64,000 nt of DNA from Agrobacterium tumefaciens. Lineage in GTDB: Bacteria; Pseudomonadota; Alphaproteobacteria; Rhizobiales; Rhizobiaceae. Within the stretch, counting starts at the first letter, position 1. The number at the start of each line of letters is the position of its first letter. The notes beneath the pieces are model-generated. The model made no database searches, had not been told where the DNA came from, and saw only the letters and a program-made list of their open reading frames with translations. Positions 37,580-48,363 of the stretch are shown here, piece by piece. The stretch spans positions 1,422,501 through 1,486,500 of the forward strand of contig NZ_CP072309.1 of assembly GCF_017726655.1 (NCBI RefSeq), written 5' to 3'. The position numbers and the translations under genes are program-made.

Positions 37580-38392
37580 TCAGGGATTATCGCGCTTGAA
37601 AATCCAGTCATGATCCGGGTGGTTCTTAAAGCGCCATTTGCGCATCGGCCCCGCCATCACGTTCAGATAATACATCTCGTAACCATAGGGCGCGCCGCAG
37701 GGGTGATGGCCCTTTGGCACGAGCACGACATCGCCGTCCGATACCGCCATGGTCTCGTCCAGCGAACCGTCTTCGGTGAAGACGCGCTGGAAACCGAAAC
37801 CCTGCGCCGGGTTGAGGCGGTGGTAATAGGTCTCCTCGAGATAGGTCATGTCGGGGTAGTTATCCTCGTCATGACGGTGCGGCGGATAGGAAGACCAGTT
37901 GCCCGAGGGCGTGAAGACCTCCGTGACCAGCAGGCTGTCGGCCACATCGCGCTCTTCCATGGCGATGGGGAAGATGTAGCGCGTATTGGCGCCCTTGCCG
38001 CGCTCCGTCAGCTGCACACCGTCAGGCCCGATCTGCTGCGCCTCGCGGCTGCCCTTTTTGCCGGGTGCGGTGCAGACGCCGACGGTGCAATTAGTCGTGG
38101 CGGTCAGCGACCATTCGGAGCCGGCCGGAACATAAACGCAATGTGGCGGCTTGCGCTCGAACACATTCATGCGGTCGCCGAGTTCACCGAAATCCTTACC
38201 GCCTGCGGAAATCGTCGCCTTGCCTTCGACCAGCACGAGGATGACTTCCGTGTCGCCAGTTTTCTCCGCTGCCGTCTCGCCCGGCTTCAGTCGGTAAAGG
38301 CCGAAACCGACATAACCCCAATCCGCGCTTTGGGGCGTGATATCGTGCACCTTGCCGCTGGTCGCGACCGGCTTGCGCAGAAGTGAGGTCAT
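37580..38392 (-). CDS. iolB: 5-deoxy-glucuronate isomerase
   Basis: Cupin-fold enzyme of 270 residues that turns 5-deoxy-D-glucuronate into 5-keto-2-deoxygluconate. Typical blocks are YVGFGLYRLKPGETA, GDRMNVFERKPPHCVYVPAGS in pieces, GNWSSYPPHRHDEDNYPDM with metal-binding His/His/Glu residues, and YEMYYLNVMAGPMRKWRF in the C half. It belongs to the minus-strand iol cluster after iolE, separated by 189 bases that hold a palindromic repeat element. The ATG at 38392 gives the full family N-terminus. Confidence 0.96.
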   Translation of the reverse strand: MTSLLRKPVATSGKVHDITPQSADWGYVGFGLYRLKPGETAAEKTGDTEVILVLVEGKATISAGGKDFGELGDRMNVFERKPPHCVYVPAGSEWSLTATTNCTVGVCTAPGKKGSREAQQIGPDGVQLTERGKGANTRYIFPIAMEERDVADSLLVTEVFTPSGNWSSYPPHRHDEDNYPDMTYLEETYYHRLNPAQGFGFQRVFTEDGSLDETMAVSDGDVVLVPKGHHPCGAPYGYEMYYLNVMAGPMRKWRFKNHPDHDWIFKRDNP

Positions 38393-38440
38393 GGTGGCGT
38401 TCCTTTTTGGTCAGTCGTTCGTCGGTTCTTGCCGTCTCGT

Positions 38441-38549
38441 GACCCGGCCTTGAGCCGGGGTCCAGCCGACGCGCGTCCGCGCGGCGGGGAGAGTTTTCTC
38501 AACCCAAAGAACTTGGGCTGGCTGGATGCCGGCTCAAGGCCGGTATGAC
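38441..38549. repeat. Palindromic intergenic element between iolE and iolB
   Basis: Left arm 38441-38467 and right arm 38520-38549 are near-perfect inverted copies (CCGGCCTTGAGCCGG against CCGGCTCAAGGCCGG) enclosing a GC-rich middle with GCGCGTCCGCGC. This is the kind of short interspersed palindrome found in many copies in Rhizobiales. Inside an operon it could fold into an RNA hairpin and lower or stabilise expression of iolB. Confidence 0.7.
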
Positions 38550-38581
38550 GCGCGCGGTGTATAGCCCGCTGTCGGCTCAGC

Positions 38582-39490
38582 TTAAGCAGCTTCAGCCTTA
38601 TCCAGCCCCACTTCGCGCGCAAAAGCCTTCAGCGATTTCAGCCCGAGGCTCTGATACTCGAACGGGTTGCGCACGTCAGGATCCTGCTCGGCCTCGATAA
38701 CCAGCCAGCCGCTGTAACCATGCTCGGCCGCCACTTTCAGTACCGGCGGGAAGTTCACGCCGCCTTCGCTATCGCCAGGCACGGTGAACACGCCGCGGCG
38801 AACGCCTTCGAGGAAGGAGAGCCGCCCGTTGCGGACCTGATCGGCAATGACCGGGCGCACGTTCTTGGCATGAATATGGCCAACGCGGCCCATGTATTTC
38901 TGCGCGACGCGAACAGGATCGCCGCCGCCGAACAGGCAATGGCCGGTATCAAGCAGCAGATGCGTCTTCGGACCGGTATGCTTCATCAGGAGATCGATTT
39001 CCTCTTCGCTCTCGACCACCGTTCCCATGTGGTGGTGATAAACGAGGGTGATGCCCTGTTCTGCGGCAAAGGCGGCCAGTGCCTCGACACCGGCGCCAAA
39101 CTTCGCCCAGTCTTCGGCCGCAAGGCGCGGACGGTCGACCAGCGCCGTGTCATCTGCGCCATGGATGGCGTTGGAGGTCTCGCAGACGATGATGACCTTC
39201 GAGCCCATGGCCTTCAGCAGGTCAAGCGCCGGCTGCATTGCCTTCTTTTCGGATTCGATATCGTCGGTCAGAAGGTTCAGCGAGTGCCAGCCCGAGACGA
39301 AGGAGAGGCCGCGCGGCGAAAGCACGCCCTTCAGGCCTTCCGGGTCGGTCGGGAATTTGTGCCCCTTTTCGATGCCGTCGAAACCGATCTTGGCGGTTTC
39401 ATCAAGGCATTGCTCCAGGCTGATATGGGCGCCCAGCGTGCGGTCGTCGTCATTGGACCAGGCGATGGGGTTGGTGCCGTAACGGATCAT
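38582..39490 (-). CDS. iolE: 2-keto-myo-inositol dehydratase
   Basis: TIM-barrel (xylose-isomerase-like) enzyme of 302 residues that dehydrates 2-keto-myo-inositol (inosose). Typical parts are [21 protein letters not shown] in pieces, [34 protein letters not shown] with metal ligands, [16 protein letters not shown] and [19 protein letters not shown]. The ATG at 39490 follows the iolD stop with a single base between. It is the second step of inositol breakdown, upstream of IolD. Confidence 0.97.
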   Translation of the reverse strand: MIRYGTNPIAWSNDDDRTLGAHISLEQCLDETAKIGFDGIEKGHKFPTDPEGLKGVLSPRGLSFVSGWHSLNLLTDDIESEKKAMQPALDLLKAMGSKVIIVCETSNAIHGADDTALVDRPRLAAEDWAKFGAGVEALAAFAAEQGITLVYHHHMGTVVESEEEIDLLMKHTGPKTHLLLDTGHCLFGGGDPVRVAQKYMGRVGHIHAKNVRPVIADQVRNGRLSFLEGVRRGVFTVPGDSEGGVNFPPVLKVAAEHGYSGWLVIEAEQDPDVRNPFEYQSLGLKSLKAFAREVGLDKAEAA

Positions 39491-39491
39491 C

Positions 39492-41318
39492 TTAACTTCT
39501 TTCTTTCAGGGCGTTTTCATAACGGGCGCGCGCATCGGTCACTTCCGGGCGCTCCGATGTTTCGGGAACGGCGACGTCCCACCAGTGGCCACCGGCCTGC
39601 GGTGTCGGGTAGGGGTCGGTATCGATAACGATGACGGTGGTGCGGGTCGAAGCGCGGGCCGCTGCCAGCGCCTCCTCCAGCTCTGATATCGTCGATACTT
39701 TGCGCGCATCCGCGCCCATCGATGCCGCGTGCGCGGCAAAATCGATAGCGATAGGATTGACGTTGGTGTGGGCGTAGAGGTTGTTGAACTGCGCGCCGCC
39801 GGTGGCCATCTGCAGGCGGTTGATACAGCCGTAACCCCTGTTGTCGGTGATGACGAGCGTGATCTTCACGCCCATGGCGACCGATGTCGCAAGCTCGGAA
39901 TTCATCATCATATAGGAGCCGTCGCCGACCATGACGATCACGTCGCGGTCTGGTTCCGCCATCTTGATGCCGAGGCCGCCGGCCACCTCGTAACCCATGC
40001 AGGAGAAGCCGTATTCCATGTGATAGGAGAGCGGCAGCTTGGATTTCCACAGCTGGTGCAACTCGCCCGGCATGGTGCCCGCCGCGCACATGACGACGGT
40101 ATTGTCGCGCGACTGGCGCTGCACCGCGCCGATGACCTGCATGTCGGTGGGCAGGCTGTTTGCGTGCTCCTCGCCCGGCGCCGCCGTATCGGCATCGGCC
40201 TTTTCAAACCATGCTGCCTTGAGGCTCGCGTCCGGCGCCGCAAAACGGTGGCTGCCGAGGGCTGCGGAGAGCTTTTCAAGCCCGATTTTGGCATCCGCCG
40301 TCAGGCTGATCGCATCGTGCTTGGCGCTATCATAGGGCTGCACGTTGAGCGCCAGGATTTTGCGGTCCGGGTTCTTGAACAGCGCCCAGGAGCCGGTGGT
40401 AAAATCTTGAAAACGGGTGCCGACACCGAAGACCAGATCGGCCTTTTCGCTGATGATGTTGGCGCTTTCCGCACCAGTGACGCCAACGGGGCCGAAATTC
40501 AGGTCGTGATCCCAAGCCAATGCCGATTTGCCGGCCTGTGTTTCAACAACGGGGATGGAGTGGGTTTCGGCAAAGCGCTTCAGGGTTTCCGTTGCGCCGG
40601 CGAAATGAACGCCGCCACCGGCAACGATGATGGGGTTCTTCGCGGCCTTCAGCGCAGCGACGGCCTCTTCGAATTCCACCACATCCGGCTCAGGACGGCG
40701 CTGGCGCCAGACCCGCTTTTCGAAGAAGCTTTCGGGATAGTCATAGGCTTCCGCCTGTACATCCTGGCAGAAGGCGAGCGTTACCGGGCCGCAATCGGCA
40801 GGGTCCGTCATGGTGCGCATGGCGCGGGGAAGCGCTGTCAGCAACTGTTCCGGCCGCATGATGCGGTCGAAATAGCGGCTGACCGGGCGGAAGCAGTCAT
40901 TCACCGTCATCGTGCCGTCGCCGAAATCTTCCAGCTGTTGCAGCACGGGGTCCGGGCCACGATTAGCGAAAACATCGCCGGGGATCAGCAGGACTGGCAG
41001 GCGGTTGACGTGGGCCAGCGCTGCCGCCGTCACCATGTTCGCAGCACCAGGGCCGATGGAGGAGGTGACTGCCATCGCCCGTCTGCGGCGCAGCTGCTTG
41101 GAATAGGCAATGGCCGCATGGGCCATGGACTGCTCGTTCTGGCCGCGATAGGTCGGCAGTTCGTCGCGGATACCATAAAGCGCTTCGCCGATGCCGGCGA
41201 CATTGCCATGGCCGAAAATTGCCCACATGCCCGCAATATAGGTCTCGCCATGTTCATTCATCTGCGCTGCCAGGTAACGAACCATGGCCTGCGCAGCCGT
41301 CAATCTTACTGTCTTCAC
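39492..41318 (-). CDS. iolD: 3D-(3,5/4)-trihydroxycyclohexane-1,2-dione hydrolase
   Basis: Thiamine-diphosphate enzyme of 608 residues that opens the ring of the diketo-inositol product to 5-deoxyglucuronate. It shows the acetolactate-synthase-like fold: [32 protein letters not shown] in pieces, and the ThDP motif from [15 protein letters not shown] to [19 protein letters not shown] in pieces. The C-terminus holds [31 protein letters not shown] in pieces. The ATG at 41318 overlaps the iolC stop by 4 bases. Confidence 0.97.
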   Translation of the reverse strand: MKTVRLTAAQAMVRYLAAQMNEHGETYIAGMWAIFGHGNVAGIGEALYGIRDELPTYRGQNEQSMAHAAIAYSKQLRRRRAMAVTSSIGPGAANMVTAAALAHVNRLPVLLIPGDVFANRGPDPVLQQLEDFGDGTMTVNDCFRPVSRYFDRIMRPEQLLTALPRAMRTMTDPADCGPVTLAFCQDVQAEAYDYPESFFEKRVWRQRRPEPDVVEFEEAVAALKAAKNPIIVAGGGVHFAGATETLKRFAETHSIPVVETQAGKSALAWDHDLNFGPVGVTGAESANIISEKADLVFGVGTRFQDFTTGSWALFKNPDRKILALNVQPYDSAKHDAISLTADAKIGLEKLSAALGSHRFAAPDASLKAAWFEKADADTAAPGEEHANSLPTDMQVIGAVQRQSRDNTVVMCAAGTMPGELHQLWKSKLPLSYHMEYGFSCMGYEVAGGLGIKMAEPDRDVIVMVGDGSYMMMNSELATSVAMGVKITLVITDNRGYGCINRLQMATGGAQFNNLYAHTNVNPIAIDFAAHAASMGADARKVSTISELEEALAAARASTRTTVIVIDTDPYPTPQAGGHWWDVAVPETSERPEVTDARARYENALKERS

Positions 41319-43231
41319 GCTGCCTCTCCCTTTTTGGCGCGCGCCTCATCCCAGATACGGCACAGGCTGGTATAGCGCTGCGCCATATCCTTGACCGCTT
41401 CCTCGTCGGTCATCTTGCCGGAAAGCCAGCCGCGGGCGGCGTCCGCAAAAATCGTCCGGCCAACGGCGAAACCTTTGACCAGATCGAAGCCAGCCGCAAG
41501 GCGGAAGCTTTCTTCAAGTTCGCTCTGCGGAGCGTCGAGACCAAGCACGACGATGCCCCGCACATAAGGGTCATTGCGATGCACGGCGTCGCAGGCATTC
41601 TTCCACGCCGCCGTGGTTTTCATCGGCTCCAGCTTCCACCAGTCGGGGTAAACGCCGATCTCGTAGAAACGCTCGATGATGCGGGCGGCGGTGAGATCGT
41701 CGGTCGGGCCGACCTTGGAGGGAATGACCTCCAGCAGCATTTCCAGCCGGTTTCGACGCGCCGCTTCGAACAGCCGTATAACGGTTTCTTCCTGCGCGGC
41801 GCGCATCTCATCGGTGTCGTCAGGGTGATAGAAACACAGAACCTTGACGACATTTTCGAGCGGCCATTCGGAGAGCCCGCCAAAATCCTTGCCCAGTTCC
41901 GGTTCCAGCGTCAGCGGGCGCGAGCCCGGCCATTCCACCGGACGGCCGATCCAGAGACCGGAGCCGCTGGCCGCAAACAACGCGTCACGTCCAAGGCGTC
42001 CGTCGCAGAGAATGCCGTAACCCGGCTCCCCACCGGAAACTTTTTGCGCAGCCTGGAGGCAAAGCTTCTTGAAAGCGCCGATCTGCTCGTGCTTGACGCC
42101 AAGCTCGTCGGCGATCGCTTCCAGCTGCATGCGATGGTCGAAGGCGAAGACGCGCATGGTCTCCCAGTCGCCCTTGCGGTTGGTGGACCAGTGTACCTGC
42201 TCGAGCGCTTCGTCCTTGCGTAGCGCCTTGTTGCGAATGCCGGCCTTGAAGAAATATTGCAGCTCTTCCCAGCTTGGATAGGCAGGCGTGCAGCCATGCC
42301 GGGAGACGGCGAAGGCGCCGCAGGCATTGGCGTATTTCAGCGTTGTCGGCCAGTCTTCGCCGCGCAGCCAGCCGCGGAACAGCCCGGCCATGAAACCGTC
42401 ACCAGCACCCAGAACATTGAAGACCTCGATCGGGAAACCTTCGCCAGTCTGCCCGTCATCCAGGCTTGCGGGAATATCCCCGGTGAAGACCGAAGCACCC
42501 ATAGGGCCGCGCTTGCACACCAGCGTGGCATTCGAAACCTGGCGCACGGCCTTCAACGCAGTGAGCGTATCGGTCGAGCCGCCGGCAATGTGGAACTCCT
42601 CTTCCGTGCCGACGATCAGATCGAAGAGATGCAGGGTGGATTGCAGCTTGGCGGTCACCTTCTGCGATTCTACGAAACGGCTTTCGCCATCGCCATGGCC
42701 GGCCACACCCCAGAGATTGGGGCGGTAATCGATATCAAGCGCGGTCTTTGCACCATTTTCGCGGGCGAGTTTCAGCGCCTTCAGCACCGCAGCTTCCGTC
42801 TTCGGATGCGACAGATGTGTGCCGGTGGCGCAGACGCAGGCCGCCTCGGCAATGAAGGCGGGATCGATATCGTCTTCGCTCAGCGCCATGTCGGCACAGT
42901 TTTCACGGTAGAAAATCAAAGGGAACTGGTTCTGATCACGAATGCCGAGCAGCACCAGTGCCGTCAGGCGCTCCGGGTCGGTTTTCACGCCACGCACGTC
43001 AACGCCTTCGCGCACCAGTTGTTCGCGGATGAAGCGACCCATGTGCTCGTCGCCGACGCGGGTAATGACGGCGCTGTTAAGGCCAAGCCGCGCAGCACCG
43101 GCTGCGATGTTGGTGGGAGAGCCGCCGATATATTTGGCAAAGGAGGCCATGTCCTCCAGACGGCCACCGACCTGCGAACCGTAAAGGTCAACAGACGAGC
43201 GCCCGATCGTGATAAGATCAAGTTTTTTCAA
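41315..43231 (-). CDS. iolC: Fusion of 5-dehydro-2-deoxygluconokinase (IolC) and DUF2090 aldolase domain
   Basis: Protein of 638 residues. Residues about 1-320 are a PfkB sugar kinase (ITIGRSSVDLYGSQVGGR; the ATP/anion-hole motif VLGAGDGFMAGLFRG). Residues about 330-638 are a DUF2090 domain with an aldolase-like barrel (FDHRMQLEAIADELG, LLEVIPSKVG, GIVVLGLDAPQSELEESF), thought to cleave the kinase product like IolJ. The start is a TTG at 43231 with a perfect AAGGAGG six bases upstream; a GTG further up would put the ribosome site inside the gene. First gene of the iolC-D-E-B run. Confidence 0.93.
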   Translation of the reverse strand: MKKLDLITIGRSSVDLYGSQVGGRLEDMASFAKYIGGSPTNIAAGAARLGLNSAVITRVGDEHMGRFIREQLVREGVDVRGVKTDPERLTALVLLGIRDQNQFPLIFYRENCADMALSEDDIDPAFIAEAACVCATGTHLSHPKTEAAVLKALKLARENGAKTALDIDYRPNLWGVAGHGDGESRFVESQKVTAKLQSTLHLFDLIVGTEEEFHIAGGSTDTLTALKAVRQVSNATLVCKRGPMGASVFTGDIPASLDDGQTGEGFPIEVFNVLGAGDGFMAGLFRGWLRGEDWPTTLKYANACGAFAVSRHGCTPAYPSWEELQYFFKAGIRNKALRKDEALEQVHWSTNRKGDWETMRVFAFDHRMQLEAIADELGVKHEQIGAFKKLCLQAAQKVSGGEPGYGILCDGRLGRDALFAASGSGLWIGRPVEWPGSRPLTLEPELGKDFGGLSEWPLENVVKVLCFYHPDDTDEMRAAQEETVIRLFEAARRNRLEMLLEVIPSKVGPTDDLTAARIIERFYEIGVYPDWWKLEPMKTTAAWKNACDAVHRNDPYVRGIVVLGLDAPQSELEESFRLAAGFDLVKGFAVGRTIFADAARGWLSGKMTDEEAVKDMAQRYTSLCRIWDEARAKKGEAA

Positions 43232-43393
43232 AAGGTTCCTCCTTAGCACCGCGCTTTGACGCGGTGTACCTCATGGTGCGGGCAGTTCTGGTCAGAGTGC
43301 CGCCAGCTGTCGCCATTCCGCTTCGGCGAGCCTCCTCTGCTCGCTGATGCCGTTACGGAAAGGACGGTCGTGGAATGCCCGTTTCATAAATTT

Positions 43394-43407
43394 GGATCAT
43401 AAATTCT
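43394..43407. promoter_or_regulatory. Degenerate IolR-like box upstream of iolC
   Basis: GGAT-CATAAA-TTCT (43394-43407) keeps the spacing and most bases of the GGAA-N6-TTCC motif that is perfect at 44297. It lies in the 202-base AT-rich gap between the rpiR stop and iolC, about 160 bases before the TTG start. It would fit repression of the iol operon by the neighbouring RpiR protein. Confidence 0.4.
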
Positions 43408-43433
43408 ATTTTTCCCGTTTTCAATAAAAATAT

Positions 43434-44249
43434 TCAGGCGGTTTTGCGTGCGCCTACAGCGACCGCCAGCGTGATGGCCAGACAGAGAGTGGCCGAAAGC
43501 GAGCGGAACGCCCCAAAATCGATCTCGGTGACGGTTAGCAGGGTCGCACCGGATTTTCGGAGTGGGTTAACGGCGGAATCGGAAAGCGCGACAACCGGAA
43601 TGCCATTGGAGCGGGCGTTTTCAGCCAATTCCAGCGTTTCGGTGGAATAGGGAGAGAAGGTGATCGCTATCAGCGCGTCGTCCTGTGAGATGGCGCTGAC
43701 GTTGCCTAGCCCGCCGACCGCGCTGTGCAGAACCGCCGGCACCTTCATCTTCTCGAAGGCGTAGGCCAGATAGCTGGCGATGGGAAACGAGCGCCGCAAA
43801 CCGATGATGTGAACGGTGCGTGCCTTGGCAAGCGCTGAAACCGCCTCATCCAGTTGCCGCGTATCCACCGATTTCAGCAGCATTTCGAGCGAAGAACGGC
43901 CAGCCTCCACGAATTCCGCCAGCAGACCGGAAGCACTCTCGTCGCCCTTTTCGCGCAGGTGATCGAGCCGGGTGGCATAATCCGGCCAGCCACCAACATA
44001 GGAATCACGGAAGAGCCGCTGCATTTCTGAAAAGCCGGAAAAACCGAGGATCTGGCAGAAGCGCATGAAGGCTGACGGCTGCACGCCGGCCCCCTCGGCC
44101 ATTTCGGCAACGGTGGAGACAGCAATGCGGTCCTGATTGGAGGCGACATAGTCGGCACATTGCCGCAATCGTTTCGGAAGGCCCTCCGCAACCTGGAGCA
44201 ATCGCTCCTCGAAAGCCTTCACCGAATCTGGCGCCTCGCTTGCCGTCAT
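43434..44249 (-). CDS. iolR: RpiR-family repressor of inositol catabolism
   Basis: Regulator of 271 residues with an N-terminal RpiR helix-turn-helix (residues about 15-90, ASNQDRIAVSTVAEMAEGAGVQPSAFMRFCQILGFSGF in pieces) and a C-terminal SIS sugar-phosphate domain (VHIIGLRRSFPIASYLAYAF in pieces; ITFSPYSTETLELAENARSNGIPVVALSDS in pieces). In Sinorhizobium the iol genes are controlled by an RpiR-type IolR encoded next to them, so this is almost surely the same. It is on the same strand, 202 bases before iolC. A perfect GGAA-N6-TTCC lies upstream of its own start, pointing to autorepression. Confidence 0.92.
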   Translation of the reverse strand: MTASEAPDSVKAFEERLLQVAEGLPKRLRQCADYVASNQDRIAVSTVAEMAEGAGVQPSAFMRFCQILGFSGFSEMQRLFRDSYVGGWPDYATRLDHLREKGDESASGLLAEFVEAGRSSLEMLLKSVDTRQLDEAVSALAKARTVHIIGLRRSFPIASYLAYAFEKMKVPAVLHSAVGGLGNVSAISQDDALIAITFSPYSTETLELAENARSNGIPVVALSDSAVNPLRKSGATLLTVTEIDFGAFRSLSATLCLAITLAVAVGARKTA

Positions 44250-44296
44250 TGTTTTCCCTTTGCGACACGTAAAATTGCGGGCACTTTACCTTCAAT

Positions 44297-44310
44297 GGAA
44301 TTTTTATTCC
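44297..44310. promoter_or_regulatory. Perfect GGAA-N6-TTCC operator upstream of iolR
   Basis: GGAA-TTTTTA-TTCC at 44297-44310, extended to ATGGAA...TTCCAT at 44295-44312, lies 48 bases upstream of the iolR start on the minus strand. GGAA-N6-TTCC is the motif described for Sinorhizobium meliloti IolR. The symmetry and location make it a strong candidate operator. Confidence 0.65.
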
Positions 44311-44409
44311 ATCGGGTTTTTAACGGGTCGATCAGGATGCACAGGCGGTCGACAATGCGGCGGTACGACGGTAATTGCAGGATGGCGCAAGAAACGGGTG
44401 GAGGCCGAT

Positions 44410-44436
44410 ACGCTTTGATGGTTTTCTATAAAGCGT
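44410..44436. promoter_or_regulatory. Inverted repeat just upstream of the AraC-Ogt gene
   Basis: ACGCTTT (44410-44416) and AAAGCGT (44430-44436) are perfect inverted repeats 13 bases apart, ending just before the ribosome site TAGGAG. The pair AAAGCG resembles the Ada-box half site AAAGCGCA of enterobacteria. It could be an operator for the AraC-type domain of the next gene, or a hairpin in its leader. Confidence 0.45.
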
Positions 44437-44449
44437 TAGGAGACATGCG

Positions 44450-45322
44450 ATGAACGCCAACATTTCGCTGAACGAAGACATCACCCCCATCGGCTCCGAT
44501 TATGAAACGGTGCGCGGGGTCATTGAGCTTTTGACGCTGGATTATCGCGAGCAACCTTCCCTCGATGCCATTGCCGCACGGCTCGGTCAGTCACCGACGC
44601 AGTTGCAGAAGACCTTTACCCGTTGGGCCGGCCTTTCGCCTAAGGCGTTCTTGCAGGCGGTCACGCTCGATCACGCCAAGAGACTGCTGCGTGAGGAAGA
44701 CCTGCCGCTGCTGGAAACGTCAATCGAGGTCGGAATGTCCGGCCCCGGACGCCTCCACGATCTGTTTGTCACGCATGAAGCGATGTCGCCGGGCGAATGG
44801 AAGGCAAAAGGCGGCGGTCTGACGATCCGCTATGGGTTTCATACGTCGCCCTTCGGTCTTGCCCTTGTTATGGTGACCGACCGCGGGCTTGCCGGCTGTG
44901 CATTTGCCGATCCGGGGGAAGAGCGCGCCTGTTTTGAAGATATGGCGGGCCGCTGGCCGAATGCGCGTTATGTCGAGGATCGTGAAGCGACCGCCCCCTA
45001 TGCAGCCCGTATTTTCGAGCCATCGCTCTGGTCGGCGGATCGGCCGTTGCGCATGGTGCTGCTCGGCACGGATTTTCAGGTGCGCGTGTGGGAAAGCCTG
45101 CTGAAAATACCGATGGGTCGCGCCGTCACCTATTCCCATATCGCTTGCGATATCGGTCAACCCACCGCCTCCCGGGCCGTCGGCGCGGCGGTTGGCGCCA
45201 ACCCGGTGTCTTTCGTCGTTCCCTGTCATCGCGCTGTCGGTAAAAGCGGGGCGCTGACGGGATACCACTGGGGCCTGACACGCAAACGGGCAATGCTGGG
45301 CTGGGAAACAGGCAAGGTGTGA
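44450..45322 (+). CDS. Ada-like fusion of AraC helix-turn-helix and O6-alkylguanine-DNA methyltransferase
   Basis: DNA-repair suicide enzyme of 290 residues. Residues about 15-115 are an AraC-type DNA-binding domain (SLDAIAARLGQSPTQLQKTFTRWAGLSPKAF in pieces). Residues about 125-290 are the Ogt domain with IPMGRAVTYSHIACDIGQPTASRAVGAAVGANP in pieces and the acceptor cysteine in VVPCHRAVGKSGALTGYHWG. The N-terminal zinc-cysteine domain of E. coli Ada is absent, so it cannot sense methyl-phosphotriesters the way Ada does. The ATG at 44450 has TAGGAGAC upstream. It is divergent from iolR. Confidence 0.94.
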   Translation: MNANISLNEDITPIGSDYETVRGVIELLTLDYREQPSLDAIAARLGQSPTQLQKTFTRWAGLSPKAFLQAVTLDHAKRLLREEDLPLLETSIEVGMSGPGRLHDLFVTHEAMSPGEWKAKGGGLTIRYGFHTSPFGLALVMVTDRGLAGCAFADPGEERACFEDMAGRWPNARYVEDREATAPYAARIFEPSLWSADRPLRMVLLGTDFQVRVWESLLKIPMGRAVTYSHIACDIGQPTASRAVGAAVGANPVSFVVPCHRAVGKSGALTGYHWGLTRKRAMLGWETGKV

Positions 45323-45364
45323 GGCGGTGCTCGTCTTCGTTAGCCGATGAGAAGAGGCTCGATT

Positions 45365-45409
45365 AAAAAAAGTTCTGACCTCTTATTGTCAGCTTTCCAA
45401 ACTTTTTTT
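45365..45409. terminator. Nested stem-loop with A/T tracts after the AraC-Ogt gene
   Basis: AAAAAAAGTT (45365-45374) pairs with AACTTTTTTT (45400-45409), enclosing an inner stem CTGAC/GTCAG. The T7 run on the plus strand and A7 on the other side fit a bidirectional intrinsic terminator 40 bases past the stop at 45322. Confidence 0.6.
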
Positions 45410-45533
45410 CGATAACGCCTGAGTGCCCGCTTGCGCCCGCCGTCTCGCCCCCTATGTGAGACGGGCTGCGATGCGCAGCGCTCATCTCGCCGTCAAGGGG
45501 CGATGTGGGCTGGTCCTCCCAGGGAAAACGAAG

Positions 45534-46163
45534 ATGCTTATCGAAAAACTCAACTGGCGTTACGCCACCAAGAAAATGGATCCTTCCAAGGCTGTGTCTG
45601 AAGACAAGGTCGAGCGTATTGTCGAGGCGGCGCGGCTGGCGCCCACCTCCAGCGGTCTTCAGCCCTTTGAAGTCATCGTCGTCACCGATCCCGACGTGCG
45701 CGCCAAGATCCGCGAGATTGCCTGGAATCAGGCGCAGGTGACCGATGGTTCGCATCTGCTGGTGTTTGCGGCCTGGGATAATTACACCGAAGAGCGGATC
45801 AACCACATGTTCGATCTGGTCAACGAGGAGCGCGGCATCAAGAATGAAGGCTGGGAAGCCTATCGTCAGATGTTGCTGTCCACTTATCCGCAGCGCGATG
45901 AAAAAGTGAATTTCGAGCACGCCGCCCGTCAGGCCTATATCGGCTTTGGCATGGCCGTGGCGCAGGCCGCCTTTGAGGGCGTGGATTCCACCCCGATGGA
46001 AGGCTTCGACCCGGCGAAGCTCGATGAAATCCTCGGCCTGCGGGAGAAGGGCCTGCGCTCGGTTACCATCCTGCCGCTCGGCTATCGCCAGCCGGAAGGC
46101 GACTGGCTGGTGAACCTGAAGAAGGTGCGCCGCCCAGTCGAAGAATTCGTCAGCCGCGTCTGA
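45534..46163 (+). CDS. NAD(P)H nitroreductase family protein
   Basis: FMN oxidoreductase of 209 residues of the NfsB/YfkO-like group. Features are LNWRYATKKMDPSKAV at the start (FMN-phosphate arginine), IVEAARLAPTSSGLQPFEVIVV in pieces, HAARQAYIGFGMAVAQAAF and the C-terminal SVTILPLGYRQPEGDWL with the final VRRPVEEFVSRV. It reduces quinones or nitro-compounds; the natural substrate is unknown. The frame is open 37 codons upstream but the ATG at 45534 gives the usual N-terminus. The 211 bases before it carry a small GC-rich hairpin (CCGTCTC/GAGACGG) besides the terminator, no gene. Confidence 0.92.
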   Translation: MLIEKLNWRYATKKMDPSKAVSEDKVERIVEAARLAPTSSGLQPFEVIVVTDPDVRAKIREIAWNQAQVTDGSHLLVFAAWDNYTEERINHMFDLVNEERGIKNEGWEAYRQMLLSTYPQRDEKVNFEHAARQAYIGFGMAVAQAAFEGVDSTPMEGFDPAKLDEILGLREKGLRSVTILPLGYRQPEGDWLVNLKKVRRPVEEFVSRV

Positions 46164-46188
46164 TTTCTCCCAATCGCGAAAGCTAAAG

Positions 46189-46278
46189 CATTTCCAGGAA
46201 AAGTGGAATCCGGTTTTCCGTCCGGAAATGCGGCACACAAAGAGCTGAAGCATTTTTGCGCTTCGAAGAACGCAAAAA
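46189..46278. repeat. Rhizobiales-type dispersed repeat and adjacent inverted repeat
   Basis: GCATTTCC (46189-46196) and GGAAATGC (46225-46232) bracket GGAAAAG...CGGTTTTCC, a form of dispersed intergenic repeat common in Rhizobiales. A second inverted repeat TTTTTGCG/CGCAAAAA follows at about 46254-46278. Together with the terminator at 46289 it fills the first half of the 393-base gap before metN; the remainder (46353-46556) shows nothing I can name. Confidence 0.55.
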
Positions 46279-46288
46279 GCGCTCCAGA

Positions 46289-46328
46289 CTGCCGCAGAGC
46301 CGCCTACGCGGCTTTGCGGTAGATTTTT
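46289..46328 (+). terminator. Intrinsic terminator downstream of the nitroreductase gene
   Basis: A 15-base stem with only two G-U pairs (46289-46303 with 46308-46322, around CCGCAGAGCCGC and GCGGCTTTGCGG) with a CTAC loop is followed by ATTTTT. This is a textbook rho-independent terminator. It lies about 125 bases after the gene, with the dispersed repeat between. Confidence 0.8.
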
Positions 46329-46334
46329 CCCCTC

Positions 46335-46352
46335 TTTTCAGATAATTGAAAA
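46335..46352. promoter_or_regulatory. AT-rich dyad at the start of the metN upstream region
   Basis: TTTTCA (46335-46340) and TGAAAA (46347-46352) are inverted repeats around GATAAT. The site is about 205 bases upstream of metN and close behind the terminator, so it may be an operator or simply promoter sequence. No SAM-type riboswitch could be recognised in the region. Confidence 0.3.
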
Positions 46353-46523
46353 AACATCCCTGTTAAAAGGTGGCGTGTGCGGGCAAGTATGCGCCATCGA
46401 ATTGCCGATCCCCGGCATTTCTGAGTGAAAGCCTGACGAAATGACCCGGAAAATCAGCTGTCATCGAATGTGCCGCAAGGCTGCATGAAGAGAGCGGTTC
46501 AGCACCGCAACAGGATTTTTTGA

Positions 46524-48330
<1,807 letters not shown>

Positions 48331-48363
48331 CAGCCTTTATAATAACAACCCAAGGAGACACCC

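Noticed and set aside
39729..41375. 548-codon plus-strand open frame opposite iolD
   Set aside because: Entirely antisense to iolD, which is recognised along its whole length; composition is that of a reading-frame shadow.
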